Source: a bacterium
Lineage (GTDB): Bacteria; Sysuimicrobiota; Sysuimicrobiia; Sysuimicrobiales; Segetimicrobiaceae
NCBI GenBank assembly: GCA_035691305.1
Contig: DASSJF010000061.1
Coordinates: 65,329 to 129,328 of the forward strand
Reading direction: 5' to 3'
DNA: 64,000 bases
The position numbers and the translations under genes were made by a program. Within the stretch, counting starts at the first letter, position 1. Every line of letters begins with the position of its first letter. The notes beneath the pieces were generated by a model that was not told where the DNA came from, searched no databases, and saw only the letters and a list, made by a program, of their open reading frames with translations. Below are positions 45,584-54,750 of this stretch, one piece after another.

Positions 45584-47478
45584 AGACGGCGGAGCGCCGG
45601 CAGGCCGAGCGCCTGGCGGGGCGACATCGCGAGTTCTTGGACCGGCTCGCGGCCGAGCGGGCCCTTCGTGCGCAAGCCGAGGCGCGCGAGCGCGAGGCGC
45701 GTGAAGCGAGACTGGCCGAGTTGCGTGAGCAGAAGCGCCGGGAGCGGCAGGCGGAACTCCTCCGGAATGCGCAATTCGAACGCGAACGGGCGGAGCGTGT
45801 CGCGGAGGCGCGCGCCGCGCGCGTCAGGACAGAGCGGGCGGCCACCCGGCCTGTCGCCGAGAAATCGGTCCGCGAGCGCCCATTGCCGCGCGCGGCCGCG
45901 GCGATCGAGCAGCCGCGAGTCCGCGCCGCCGCGCGGGCGCGTCGGTCAAGGATCGCGCTCTCAACGGCCCGCCCACCGGTTCCGCGCGTCTACCGCTTGA
46001 CCCGCCCCTCTAAGGGCCTGCGCGCCGCCGGGGCCGTCCGACCGACGGCTCCCGGAGGACGCGTTGCGGGGCCGGCGCAGGCGCCGCAGAATCGAAAGCC
46101 GCGCGCTCTCGAACGCCCGGTCAAGCCGCGGGCAGCGGGCCGCCGCCCTGTCCGGGCCGGCGCGTCCCATGTACGCCCCCCGCGCCCCAAGGTGGCCTCG
46201 CCGCGCGGCGCGCGGCGCGCTTACCGGATCGCGAGGCTCGCCGTCGGCGGGCGTCTCGTGGTGCGCCGGCCGCCCCGGAAGGTCCGGGTTCCGGCTTCAG
46301 CGTCCGCGCCCGGGCCGCTCGTGTCGTTGACGAAGCAGACGGCGCAACAGCGCGCACGACGACAGGCTCAGCAACCGCCGGCTCAGCCCCGGAAGCCGCA
46401 GCGTCAGGCAGTGCCGGCCGCGAAGGCAGAGCGCCGTGTTGTCGTTGCGCCACCGGTGCGCCAACTCTACGCGCTTGCGAAACCATCGGCACCGCCGCCC
46501 GCGCCCCCCGCCGCGGCCAAAGCTTCGACCGCGCCGGCGGCTCCCGTGCCCGAGTCATCCGATGCGATCCGCTGGCTTCGCACGCACGACGGCTACGTGG
46601 TGGACGGTAACGGGCGGGGCGTGGTCTTTCGCGGCGTGACCGTCGGCGGTCTCGACGTGGTGGCGCCAACTGCCGATCAGACCGTCGCGGACGCGCTCGG
46701 CCTGAACGACGCCGGCCTCTCTACGATCGTCGATCTCTGGGAGTTGAACGTGATCCGGGTGCCGTTTCAGGCACAAACCGTGCTCGCCGGCAACGGCGCG
46801 CTGTCAAACACCGACGTCTTGACGGGACTGGACAACCTCATCGAAGCTGTGTCCGACGCCGGCGCGTACGTCATGCTCAGCCAGCGGGCGCCCCAAGGTG
46901 TCGCGCTGCCGGACGGGCCGGTCTTCGAAGCATGGGACACGGTGGCGACCCGCTATGCGGACGAGCCGGCCGTTCTCTTCGAACCGTTCGCGTCGGAGTC
47001 CCCGCTCGACGGCAACTGGCTCGACGCCGCCCTCCCGCTCGTCGGTCTCATTCGCTCGCAGCATCCGGGGTCGCTGCTCTTCGTCGGAAACGGCACCGGT
47101 CGCGCGGACCTCGACGGCCTTCCGCTCAGGTTCTCCACCGGCGATCCGGCGCCCAACGTCGTGTACACCATCGCCGTCGATCCGGCGCATCCACCCAACG
47201 GTGCGGATGCGCGGCTTGCCGAGTGGACGGACTCGTTCCCCCTGGTGGCCTGCCCGTGGTCGAACGGCGGCCCGCCCTTTGCCCGCGCGTCCGAACTCGC
47301 CGCGGATTTCTTCAGCCGGTACGGTCTGGGCTGGATCGCCAGCAGCTGGAACGTGGCGCCGCGGCTCGTCGTGGACGCCGCGGGCGGCGACTTGACTCCC
47401 ACGGCGTGGGGCCTTACGGTCCGGCGCGCGGTGGCGCTTCCGACGCGCCCCCAATACGGACGGATTCTTTCAGGTTAG
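45580..47478 (+). CDS. Arg-rich N-terminus plus degenerate GH5-like domain
   Basis: About 632 residues. Residues 1-90 form a very charged coiled coil (ERRQAERLAGRHREFLDRLA), residues 90-320 are Arg/Ala/Pro-rich and disordered, and residues about 325-632 resemble a GH5 cellulase-like TIM barrel: WLRTHDGYVVDGNGRGVVFR, LNVIRVPFQAQTVLAG, ALPLVGLIRSQHPGSLLFVG. The expected acid/base NEP is ASESP (E473), and the expected nucleophile strand reads LVACPWSNGGPP with no Glu, so catalysis is doubtful. No signal peptide is present. GTG 45580 overlaps the previous stop (GTGA). A cargo or surface-binding role is possible. Confidence 0.7.
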   Translation: MKTAERRQAERLAGRHREFLDRLAAERALRAQAEAREREAREARLAELREQKRRERQAELLRNAQFERERAERVAEARAARVRTERAATRPVAEKSVRERPLPRAAAAIEQPRVRAAARARRSRIALSTARPPVPRVYRLTRPSKGLRAAGAVRPTAPGGRVAGPAQAPQNRKPRALERPVKPRAAGRRPVRAGASHVRPPRPKVASPRGARRAYRIARLAVGGRLVVRRPPRKVRVPASASAPGPLVSLTKQTAQQRARRQAQQPPAQPRKPQRQAVPAAKAERRVVVAPPVRQLYALAKPSAPPPAPPAAAKASTAPAAPVPESSDAIRWLRTHDGYVVDGNGRGVVFRGVTVGGLDVVAPTADQTVADALGLNDAGLSTIVDLWELNVIRVPFQAQTVLAGNGALSNTDVLTGLDNLIEAVSDAGAYVMLSQRAPQGVALPDGPVFEAWDTVATRYADEPAVLFEPFASESPLDGNWLDAALPLVGLIRSQHPGSLLFVGNGTGRADLDGLPLRFSTGDPAPNVVYTIAVDPAHPPNGADARLAEWTDSFPLVACPWSNGGPPFARASELAADFFSRYGLGWIASSWNVAPRLVVDAAGGDLTPTAWGLTVRRAVALPTRPQYGRILSG

Positions 47479-47515
47479 CCGCAGTACACCGTCTTCGAAG
47501 AACGGAGGGATTCGG

Positions 47516-50482
47516 ATGGCGGACGACCGAGAGGCTCGGGCCCGCGCCACCGCCGCCGGTGGGCGGCAGGAGCAGCGTGACGACCCGCGGGGGCGCGAGA
47601 AGTGGTTTCGTCACAGCCGCCAGCGGAAGGACGGCCGGCTGGAGCCCGGCCTGATCGGCAGAGCGACCGCGCAGAAGCGCAGACGGGAACGCGAGCTGCG
47701 GCGCCGCCGGGGTTTGCCTCTTCCGCCGGCTCCCGGCGCACCCGGCGGACTGCCCCCGGCGCCTCCCGGCGGGCCGGGCACGGTCAACTGGTCGTCGCTT
47801 GGCCCCGACGGAGTCGCCCACGGGATGGCCGGGGCGGCGTTCCCGATCGTGAGCGGCCGCATTACCGCCATCGCGGTCGGCCCGGGCGGGCAGCGGGTGT
47901 ACGCCGGCGCCGCGAACGGCGGCGTCTGGTTCTCGGGGGACGGCGGGACCACGTGGACGTCGCTCGACGAGTGGGCGATGTCTCCGTCCGCCGTGCTCAA
48001 GATTCCGCCCGGCAGCGATGCCGATGCGCTGTCGGTCGGCGCGATCGCGGTTCGGTTCGGGGGCCCCGCGTCGTCCAGCAGCGCCGGCGATTCCAGCAGT
48101 TCGTCCGATTCCAGCTCCTCCGACTCCAGCAGCTCGTCGGATTCGAGCGGGGCGACGTCCGCGGATATCATCTATGTCGGCACGGGCGAGCCCAACCACA
48201 ACATCGACGGGTACTTCGGCGTCGGCATCAAGGTTTCGACGGACGGCGGCAGCACGTTCACCCTTGAAGGCACCAACCTCTCCGGTAGCGACGTGCATAC
48301 GATCGTCATTGATCCCGTCGATCCGACGATCGTCTTCGCCGCGACGACCAGCGGGATCTATCGGCGGCCCGCCGGTCCGGATTTCAGTAATTGGCCCCAG
48401 GTCACCGACCCGACGGGATCGTCCGGCGAAGTCACCGATTTGGCTGTCGGCGGATCAGGCGCGGGTAGGACGTATTACGCGGCCTCGGGATCGGGCGTCT
48501 ATCAAAGCACCGACATTTTCACAAAGGACCCGAGCAGCGTGACCTGGAGCGCGGTGCCGGGGGTGACGAACAATCGCCGCAAGGCGCTCGGTGTCGGCGA
48601 GAACGACAAATCGGTAGTGTACTGCCTCGCCGCCGACGCCACGCTGTATCGTCTCGATAGCGGGACGGGCGGAGCGTTTCAGACCGTGAGCGGCGTTCCG
48701 AAGGCGGTCTTCGCGGGTCGAGGCGGCGGACAGGGCTGGTACGATCTCGCAGTCGCCGCCGACCCCGCGGACGCCGACACGGTGTATTTGATGGGCGACC
48801 TGACCTCCGACAGCGGCTGGGCGCTTGCCTTCTTCAAGGGCAAGATCACCGTCCAATCGGGCGTGTACACGTTCCCGTTCAACAGCGCCAACGACATGAC
48901 GGTGACTGCCGACGGTAATACAAATTCATCGACCGTGCCGAACGATCCGACGTGGATCGGCCGGGGTATCCACCCCGACGGGCATTACCTGGCGTTTGCT
49001 ACCAACGCAGACGGCTCCCACGACGGCAGCATCGTGTGGGTGGGATGCGACGGCGGCGTGTTCCGATCCACCTCCAGCGGTACGCGGGGGACGTTCGACT
49101 CAAGGAATCAGGGCCTCGGCATCACGCAGTTCAACTATCTGTCCGTCCTGCCGGGCGCGCCCGACAAAGTCTACGGCGGCTGTCAGGACAACGGGACTCT
49201 GCGGTACAGTGCCGGGGCGACCCCGCCGTGGTACCAGTCGGGAGGAGGCGACGGCGGCGGTGTGGCGATCAATCCCCGGAACTCCTCGCAGATCGTCCGG
49301 CAGTACATCTACGCGTCGCTCGAAAGCACCTCGGACGACGGCGCCAACTGGGGCTCCGCGGGCCTGCCGGTCAACGCGACGGAGAGCGGGACGGCCGCCT
49401 TCTACGCTCCCGTCAAGGCATACGACACCGGCAGCAAGACGCTCGTGGCCTTCGGCACGAACCGTCTGTGGTTTCGGACGGACTGGAGCGATTCTTGGGT
49501 CACACTGCCGACGGGCACTAATCCGTACCAAGGGGGCGCAGCCAACCTCACGCAGGACGTGCTCGACGCAACCAATGGGGCACCTGTCAGGGCAATCGCG
49601 TTCGGCTCCGACACGATGATCCTGGCCGCCACCAGCGGATCGGGAGCGACGGGCGCGGTGTGCCGCTTCGATCAGGCGGGAGGAAAGTGGACCCAGACGG
49701 CGTTGCCCGCGATTCCCACGCCGCCGGCGCCCGGGTTCATTTTCGTGACGGGCCTGGCGGTGGAAGATCCGGCGAAGGGCAGCTTCTACGCGTCGCTCGG
49801 CAGTAGCGGCGGCGAGCACGTCCTGTACTACGATGGGACGAAGTGGCAGAGCGCCGGCCTTGCGGCGGCCACTCTCGACGCGCCGGCGCAGGCCATCGTG
49901 CTCGACTCCGGAGACACGAACACCGTCTTTCTCGGCACCGACGTCGGCGTGTGGAAGGGCGTGAAGAGCGGCGGCGCATGGACCTGGGATCCCTTCTCAC
50001 AAGGGCTTCCGGAATCGGCCGTCACGGACCTGGCCGTTCTGACATCGTCCCGCAAATTGCGGGCGGCGACGCACGGACGCGGCGTCTGGGAGATCGACCT
50101 CGGCCCGGCGGCGTCCAGCTCCTCGTCGGCCGACTCGAGCAGCTCATCCTCGGACTCGAGCAGTTCGTCCGGCGACGGGGGCTCGAGCTCATCGTCCGAT
50201 TCCAGCAGCTCTTCAGGCGACGGCGGCTCCAGTTCGTCGGCGGATTCCAGCTCGTCGAGCGACGATTCGAGTTCTTCGGCCGATTCGAGCAGTTCATCCT
50301 CGGACTCGAGCAGCTCGTCCGGCGACGACGGCTCGAGCTCATCGTCCGATTCCGGCAGCTCTTCGGGCGACGGCGATTCCAGTAGCTCTTCGGACTCCGG
50401 CCGTACCGGCCGCGCGGGGTCGGCGGGCACGCGCTCCACGGGGACGCGCGGCGGGTCGCGCAAGCCGCGGACCACGCGGTGA
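47516..50482 (+). CDS. BNR/sortilin-like beta-propeller with Ser/Asp-rich spacers
   Basis: A 988-residue protein. Residues 1-75 are highly basic (GRATAQKRRRERELRRRRGL). Residues 95-860 are a BNR/VPS10-like propeller (GGVWFSGDGGTTWTSL, KVSTDGGSTFTLEGTNLSGS). A Ser/Asp-rich spacer (SSSSDSSSSDSSSSSDSSGA, about 190-215) interrupts it, and residues about 870-965 are a long S/D/G repeat, followed by an Arg-rich end. No signal peptide or LPXTG is present. The propeller lacks clear sialidase residues, so binding is likelier than hydrolysis. ATG 47516 has GGAGGG upstream. Confidence 0.8.
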   Translation: MADDREARARATAAGGRQEQRDDPRGREKWFRHSRQRKDGRLEPGLIGRATAQKRRRERELRRRRGLPLPPAPGAPGGLPPAPPGGPGTVNWSSLGPDGVAHGMAGAAFPIVSGRITAIAVGPGGQRVYAGAANGGVWFSGDGGTTWTSLDEWAMSPSAVLKIPPGSDADALSVGAIAVRFGGPASSSSAGDSSSSSDSSSSDSSSSSDSSGATSADIIYVGTGEPNHNIDGYFGVGIKVSTDGGSTFTLEGTNLSGSDVHTIVIDPVDPTIVFAATTSGIYRRPAGPDFSNWPQVTDPTGSSGEVTDLAVGGSGAGRTYYAASGSGVYQSTDIFTKDPSSVTWSAVPGVTNNRRKALGVGENDKSVVYCLAADATLYRLDSGTGGAFQTVSGVPKAVFAGRGGGQGWYDLAVAADPADADTVYLMGDLTSDSGWALAFFKGKITVQSGVYTFPFNSANDMTVTADGNTNSSTVPNDPTWIGRGIHPDGHYLAFATNADGSHDGSIVWVGCDGGVFRSTSSGTRGTFDSRNQGLGITQFNYLSVLPGAPDKVYGGCQDNGTLRYSAGATPPWYQSGGGDGGGVAINPRNSSQIVRQYIYASLESTSDDGANWGSAGLPVNATESGTAAFYAPVKAYDTGSKTLVAFGTNRLWFRTDWSDSWVTLPTGTNPYQGGAANLTQDVLDATNGAPVRAIAFGSDTMILAATSGSGATGAVCRFDQAGGKWTQTALPAIPTPPAPGFIFVTGLAVEDPAKGSFYASLGSSGGEHVLYYDGTKWQSAGLAAATLDAPAQAIVLDSGDTNTVFLGTDVGVWKGVKSGGAWTWDPFSQGLPESAVTDLAVLTSSRKLRAATHGRGVWEIDLGPAASSSSSADSSSSSSDSSSSSGDGGSSSSSDSSSSSGDGGSSSSADSSSSSDDSSSSADSSSSSSDSSSSSGDDGSSSSSDSGSSSGDGDSSSSSDSGRTGRAGSAGTRSTGTRGGSRKPRTTR
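50110..50400 (+). repeat. Degenerate DNA repeat encoding the Ser/Asp/Gly tract
   Basis: About 290 bases of imperfect tandem units of the type TCGTCCGGCGACGG and TCGAGCAGCTCATCC encode repeated SSSSDS, SGDGGS and SSADSS. The tract is within the propeller gene and probably varies in length between strains. A shorter related tract lies at 48070-48160. Confidence 0.8.
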
Positions 50483-50512
50483 GCCGCCCGGGCGCGCACG
50501 GACGGTGAGACG

Positions 50513-51526
50513 ATGGCGCGGCAGGTTTGGGTGGCGGGGTTCCCATCGTTTTACGGCGGGGCCGATACGGAACTGGACCACTTGATCGACCTCTTTCGAG
50601 CGTGCGGCGTCGGGGTCAACCTCGTACCGATGTTTGGGTGCGACGAGCGGATGAGGAAGACCGTGCTCGAGCGCGGCTGCCGGGTCCTCGACTACCGGGA
50701 CGACGTCTTCGGCGACAAGATCGTCGTCAGCCTCTGCAACGGCCAGTTTCTCGCCAAACTGCCCGCCATCATGGCCGCCGCCCGCCCGGGCAAGGTGATT
50801 TGGTTCAACTGCATGACGTACCTGTTCGATAGAGAACGCGCGGCCCACGCCCGGGGATGGATCGACGTCTTCGGCTTCCAAAGCGCCTACCAGCGGAGCT
50901 GTCTGCTGCCTCAGCTCGAGACCATTCGGCCGGTGCAGACGTTCCCGTACCGCCCGTACTTCAACGCGGAGCGCATCGAATGGCGGTACCGGAAGTGGGA
51001 GGGAACTTACAGGGTCGGCCGCATTTCGCGGGACGACCAGGCTAAGTTCGCCCCGGACACGTGGCGGATCTTCGAGCGGGTCCTCGTGCCGCCGCGACTC
51101 AAGAAGAAGGTGTACATTCTCGGCTACGGTTCCAACGCCGCGAAGAAGATCGGACCCGCTCCGCCGACGCTCGACTGGATGACGTGGAACGGGAACGCCA
51201 TCCCCGCCACGCAATTCTATCGAACTATCGACACGATGATCCACAAGACCGGCGGGTCGCGCGAAAACTATCCCCGCGTGCTGCTGGAAGCCTACGCCCA
51301 CGGGGTGGTGCCCATCGTCGAGCGAGCATACGCCTTTCCCGAACTGGTCAAGCACGAAGAAACCGGATTTATGGCCGACAGTTCCGACGAGATGAGCTAC
51401 TACGCGAGTTTTCTTGCCATGAATCCCGCCGTCCACCGGCGCGCCGCGGAAGCCGGACGGCGTCATCTCGAAGACGTCCTGACGGACGTCCAGGCCAGTT
51501 GGCGCGCGTGGCGGCAAATCCTGTGA
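50513..51526 (+). CDS. GT4-like glycosyltransferase
   Basis: A 337-residue GT-B-like transferase. It begins RQVWVAGFPSFYGGADTELD, has VSLCNGQFLAKLPAIMAAAR, and the donor half shows the conserved ENYPRVLLEAYAHGVVPIVE and AYAFPELVKHEETGFMA. The donor and acceptor are unknown. It is the second GT-B enzyme in this plus-strand run (first at 39848), bracketing the unknown proteins. Glycosylation of the Ser/Thr-rich proteins or a surface polymer is a reasonable inference. The start ATG 50513 is 30 bases beyond the propeller stop. Confidence 0.83.
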   Translation: MARQVWVAGFPSFYGGADTELDHLIDLFRACGVGVNLVPMFGCDERMRKTVLERGCRVLDYRDDVFGDKIVVSLCNGQFLAKLPAIMAAARPGKVIWFNCMTYLFDRERAAHARGWIDVFGFQSAYQRSCLLPQLETIRPVQTFPYRPYFNAERIEWRYRKWEGTYRVGRISRDDQAKFAPDTWRIFERVLVPPRLKKKVYILGYGSNAAKKIGPAPPTLDWMTWNGNAIPATQFYRTIDTMIHKTGGSRENYPRVLLEAYAHGVVPIVERAYAFPELVKHEETGFMADSSDEMSYYASFLAMNPAVHRRAAEAGRRHLEDVLTDVQASWRAWRQIL

Positions 51527-51567
51527 TGCTCGCACTCAATTTGCCGGCGCGCGCAAGGGGGTGTCGC

Positions 51568-51774
51568 ATGGACTGGATCGAGCGGTTGTTTCGCCTAAGT
51601 CCGGACGGTGGTCGCGGTACACTCGAGGCCGGCATCGCCACCGGCGCGGCGGCGGCCGCGGTGATGATCGCGGTCTCCGCTTTGGGTGCGGCCCGGTTGG
51701 CGACGAAATGGCTTCGGGCGATGCGGGGCGCGCGTGTGGTTGCGCGGCCGCCGGTCGAACCCGTGAGCCGGTAG
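51568..51774 (+). CDS. Small single-pass membrane protein
   Basis: A 68-residue protein with one helix (EAGIATGAAAAAVMIAVSAL, about 20-42) flanked by a positively charged cytosolic end (LATKWLRAMRGARVVARPPV). No family is recognised. ATG 51568 follows AAGGGGG and starts 41 bases after the glycosyltransferase stop. With the next gene it makes a pair of small membrane proteins at the end of the locus, as spanin or holin partners often do, but no lipobox is present. Confidence 0.65.
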   Translation: MDWIERLFRLSPDGGRGTLEAGIATGAAAAAVMIAVSALGAARLATKWLRAMRGARVVARPPVEPVSR

Positions 51775-51837
51775 CGCCGCGGCCGCGGCGCAGGTCACGT
51801 CCACCCGCCGTCATCGAGGGGCCGAGGGGGGAATGGG

Positions 51838-52155
51838 ATGGATCTGGTCATCGCGGGATTGCTCGCCAAGTACCTCACCGACGCTGTCAAGTGGCTCGGC
51901 GACAAAGGAAATCTTGAGATCCCGACCATCGCGAAGAAGATCGTCGCCCTTATCTTGTCCGCGCTCACGACGTACGTCGCGAGATTGCATCTGCCGATCG
52001 ACCTGGGGCCGACGATCCAATCGCTCCAGCCAGCCTTGACGAGCGTGATCGTGACGGGGCTCTCGTTCGCGCTGCACGACCTCCTGGACTGGCTGGCGAT
52101 TGTAGCGGGCAACCTGCAGGCCAAGTCGACCGCGACGCCTCAAAAGACGGGCTAG
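51838..52155 (+). CDS. Holin-like small membrane protein
   Basis: A 105-residue protein with two predicted helices (IAKKIVALILSALTTYVARL, about 31-50, and LTSVIVTGLSFALHDLLDWL, about 67-86), an amphipathic N-terminal helix (LVIAGLLAKYLTDAVKWLGD) and a short charged tail. The size and layout resemble phage holins, though no holin family is confidently identified. ATG 51838 has GAGGGGGGAATGG upstream. It is the last gene of the plus-strand run, and the GH25 lysozyme at 38158 could be its enzyme partner. Confidence 0.6.
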   Translation: MDLVIAGLLAKYLTDAVKWLGDKGNLEIPTIAKKIVALILSALTTYVARLHLPIDLGPTIQSLQPALTSVIVTGLSFALHDLLDWLAIVAGNLQAKSTATPQKTG

Positions 52156-52305
52156 GTGCCCGGCGGAAGCGGGTGTGGATGCGGACCCGGCGGAGTATCC
52201 GCCCGCTCGAGGAATGCCGGGCCGAAAGGTCTCTGAAACCGGAGGAATGCTCCTGGCACAACGGGAGCTGTCCTGCGGTGGGGGGCGTGTCCTCGGCCTT
52301 TTCCG

Positions 52306-53178
52306 TCAGCCGACGATCAACGGGAGCGAGGCCAGCGCCGTGACGATTCCCCACAACTGCACGCCTGTGACTCGTTCCTTGAGTATCACCCGCGCCAAGA
52401 TCACCGTAGAGGCCGGGTAGAGGGAAGCCAGCACCGCGGCGACATCCAATCGCCCCGCATGTTCGGCCAGCAGAAAAAACGCGTTCCCGCCGGCATCCAG
52501 CAGCCCTGCGAGGAGCATCAACGGCACCGCGCGCACCGGCAGTCGTGCCGCCCCGGTTCGCCGTGCCGCTGCGACCGCGCCGGCAGCGGCGAGAACCGCG
52601 GCCAGCGTGAAGAACTGCGATGTCGCGAGGGGCCAGAACACCGCTTCTGCGCGCGCGAGGCTGATGAAAATATAGAAGCCGCCGAAGCCAACGCCGGCCA
52701 GTGCGGCCAGGCCCAGCCCGCTGCCCGGCGGGATTGGCGGTACACCTGCCGCCGCGGGTGCCGGCCGAGAGATGAACCAGACCGCGACAATCGCCAGCAC
52801 GAACCCGGCGAACTGCCAGCCGGTGGGGAAGCCCACAGACAGTGCGGCGAACACGACCGGTATCGATGCGGCGATCACCGCCGACACCGGCGCGACGGTG
52901 CCCATCATCCCGATCGCCAACGCCTGATACAGTGACATGAGGCCCACCGCGCCGGCCACGCCGGCGGCCCCAGCCCAGACAAGGATGTGCGGCGAGGGAA
53001 TCTGCTCGGCGCGCAGCCAGGCCAAGAGCAGCATCGCGCCGAGCGAGGCGACTTTCGAGACGGCGGCGACCGTGTAGACCGGCGCCCGCTTGGTGGCTAA
53101 GCCGCCGCTGAAGTCCCCGGCGCCCCACGACGTCGCCGAAGCCAGCCCATAGATGCCCGTGGCAAAGGGGGATGCCAC
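52306..53178 (-). CDS. EamA/DMT-family transporter
   Basis: A 290-residue transporter with ten membrane helices in two EamA repeats: ATSWGAGDFSGGLATKRAPV, GTVAPVSAVIAASIPVVFAA in the first, and ALASLPLIVG at the end of the second. The conserved Pro/Glu element at the end of repeat 2 is YPASTVILARVILKERVTGV. Family members export amino acids, purines or other metabolites. It converges on the holin-like gene and lies just below gcvPB on the same strand (15-base gap), so it could be cotranscribed with the glycine cleavage operon. Confidence 0.87.
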   Translation of the reverse strand: MASPFATGIYGLASATSWGAGDFSGGLATKRAPVYTVAAVSKVASLGAMLLLAWLRAEQIPSPHILVWAGAAGVAGAVGLMSLYQALAIGMMGTVAPVSAVIAASIPVVFAALSVGFPTGWQFAGFVLAIVAVWFISRPAPAAAGVPPIPPGSGLGLAALAGVGFGGFYIFISLARAEAVFWPLATSQFFTLAAVLAAAGAVAAARRTGAARLPVRAVPLMLLAGLLDAGGNAFFLLAEHAGRLDVAAVLASLYPASTVILARVILKERVTGVQLWGIVTALASLPLIVG

Positions 53179-53193
53179 TTCCGTCGCGTGCTG

Positions 53194-54750
53194 CTAACCG
53201 GCCGACGACCCGCCCGACCCGTTGCCGGAAGCGGCCGGCCGCCACCGCAGATTCGGATGCCGCGCCGCGGTCACCTCATCCAGCCGCGTCACCGGCGTTT
53301 CGTGCGGCGCCGTGCGGACCAGTTCCGGATCAGCCGCCGCTTCGGCCGCGATCGCCAGCATCGCGTCCACAAACGAATCCAGCGTCTGCAGGCTTTCCGT
53401 CTCCGTCGGTTCGATCATGATCGCTTCCTCGACGATCAGGGGAAAGTAGATCGTCGGCGCGTGGAAGCCGTAGTCGAGCAGGCGCTTGGCCATGTCCTTC
53501 GTCGAGACGTGGTACTTGTCGCGCTGCCGGCGGCCGGAGAGCACGAACTCGTGCTTGCAGATCCGGTCGTACGGCAGGTCGAACGCGCCGCGCAGCCGGC
53601 TGAGCAGGTAGTTGGCGTTGAGGACCGCCATCTCGGCGGCCTCGCGCAGACCCGCGGCGCCCATCGTCCGCATGTACGTGTACGCGCGCACGAGGTTGCC
53701 GAAGTTGCCGTAGAACGCCCGCATCTTGCCGATCGTCTTCGGCCGGTTGTAGTCGAGCACGAACCGCTGGCCGTCGCGCTCCACCGTCGGCACCGGCAGA
53801 TACGGTGCGAGGTGCGCCCGCACGCCGACCGCCCCCGCGCCCGGGCCGCCCCCGCCGTGCGGCGTCGTAAACGTCTTGTGCAAGTTCAGGTGCATCACGT
53901 CGAAGCCCTGATCGCCTGGCCGCGTGACGCCGAGGATCGCGTTGAAGTTCGCGCCGTCGAGGTACAGTTGCGCGCCGACGCTGTGCACCGCCCGGGCGAC
54001 TTCCTGAATCCCCTCTTCGAACAGCCCGAGCGTGTTTGGGTTGGTGAACATCAACGCCGCGACGTCCTTGGAAAGGACCGCCTTGAGCGCCTCGAGGTCG
54101 ATGTTGCCGCGGGCGTCACTTTTCACCTCGACGACCCGGTAGCCGCACTGCGCCGCGGACGCCGGGTTGGTGCCGTGGGCGGAGTCCGGCACGATGACCG
54201 TCGTGCGCCGCTCGCCCTTCTCCTCGAAGTATTTGCTGATCATGAGGAGCGACGTCAGCTCACCGTGCGCGCCGGCCGCCGGCTGGAAGGTCACCCGGTC
54301 CATGCCGGTGACCTCGGCGGTCATCTGCTCGAGTTCGAAGAGCAGCGCGAGGGCGCCCTGGGCCAGTTCTTCCGGCGCGTACGGATGCAGGCGTGCGAAG
54401 CCGGCCTGCCGCGCCGCGTCCTCGTTGATCTTCGGGTTGTACTTCATCGTGCACGATCCGAGCGGATAGAATCCTTCGTCGATCGAGAAGTTGCGGCGGC
54501 CGAGCGCCGTGTAGTGGCGCACGACGTCAAGTTCGCTGACTTCGGGAAGCGCCGCGTCGGCGATCCGGCGGACGGCGTCGGGTACGATCGCCTCCAGCGG
54601 CACGTCCGGCACGTCGCTCGCGGGGAGGCTGTAGCCGGTCCGGCCCTCGGCGCCCCGCTCGAAGATCACCGGCACGACCGGGCGCCGGAGGTCGCGCTTG
54701 GGGACCGCCGTCGCGGTCGACGCCTCGGGGCGTCCGGTGTCGGGGCTCAC
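53194..54750 (-). CDS. gcvPB: Glycine dehydrogenase (decarboxylating) subunit 2
   Basis: A 518-residue P-protein subunit 2. [20 protein letters not shown] is the N-terminal signature and [20 protein letters not shown] contains the PLP lysine (HKTF). With subunit 1 it decarboxylates glycine and passes the methylamine to the lipoyl H protein. GTG 54750 overlaps the gcvPA stop (GTGA), ensuring equal synthesis. The split P-protein (PA+PB) is characteristic of Bacillota and many thermophiles. The C-terminus has a Gly/Ser-rich end. Confidence 0.96.
   Translation of the reverse strand: MSPDTGRPEASTATAVPKRDLRRPVVPVIFERGAEGRTGYSLPASDVPDVPLEAIVPDAVRRIADAALPEVSELDVVRHYTALGRRNFSIDEGFYPLGSCTMKYNPKINEDAARQAGFARLHPYAPEELAQGALALLFELEQMTAEVTGMDRVTFQPAAGAHGELTSLLMISKYFEEKGERRTTVIVPDSAHGTNPASAAQCGYRVVEVKSDARGNIDLEALKAVLSKDVAALMFTNPNTLGLFEEGIQEVARAVHSVGAQLYLDGANFNAILGVTRPGDQGFDVMHLNLHKTFTTPHGGGGPGAGAVGVRAHLAPYLPVPTVERDGQRFVLDYNRPKTIGKMRAFYGNFGNLVRAYTYMRTMGAAGLREAAEMAVLNANYLLSRLRGAFDLPYDRICKHEFVLSGRRQRDKYHVSTKDMAKRLLDYGFHAPTIYFPLIVEEAIMIEPTETESLQTLDSFVDAMLAIAAEAAADPELVRTAPHETPVTRLDEVTAARHPNLRWRPAASGNGSGGSSAG

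Noticed and set aside
49828-50499. 223-codon acidic frame opposite the Ser/Asp repeat
   Set aside because: It is the complement of the S/D repeat (giving ELLES-type repeats) and has no ribosome-binding site or context.
38158-52155. Calling the locus a prophage or tailocin
   Set aside because: There is no terminase, portal, capsid, tail tube, sheath, baseplate or integrase, and no attachment-site repeats were noticed; only holin/lysozyme-like genes and unknowns are present.
52189-52203. GGCGGA-GTA-TCCGCC hairpin after the holin-like gene
   Set aside because: Only six base pairs and no T-run on either strand, so I did not annotate a terminator.
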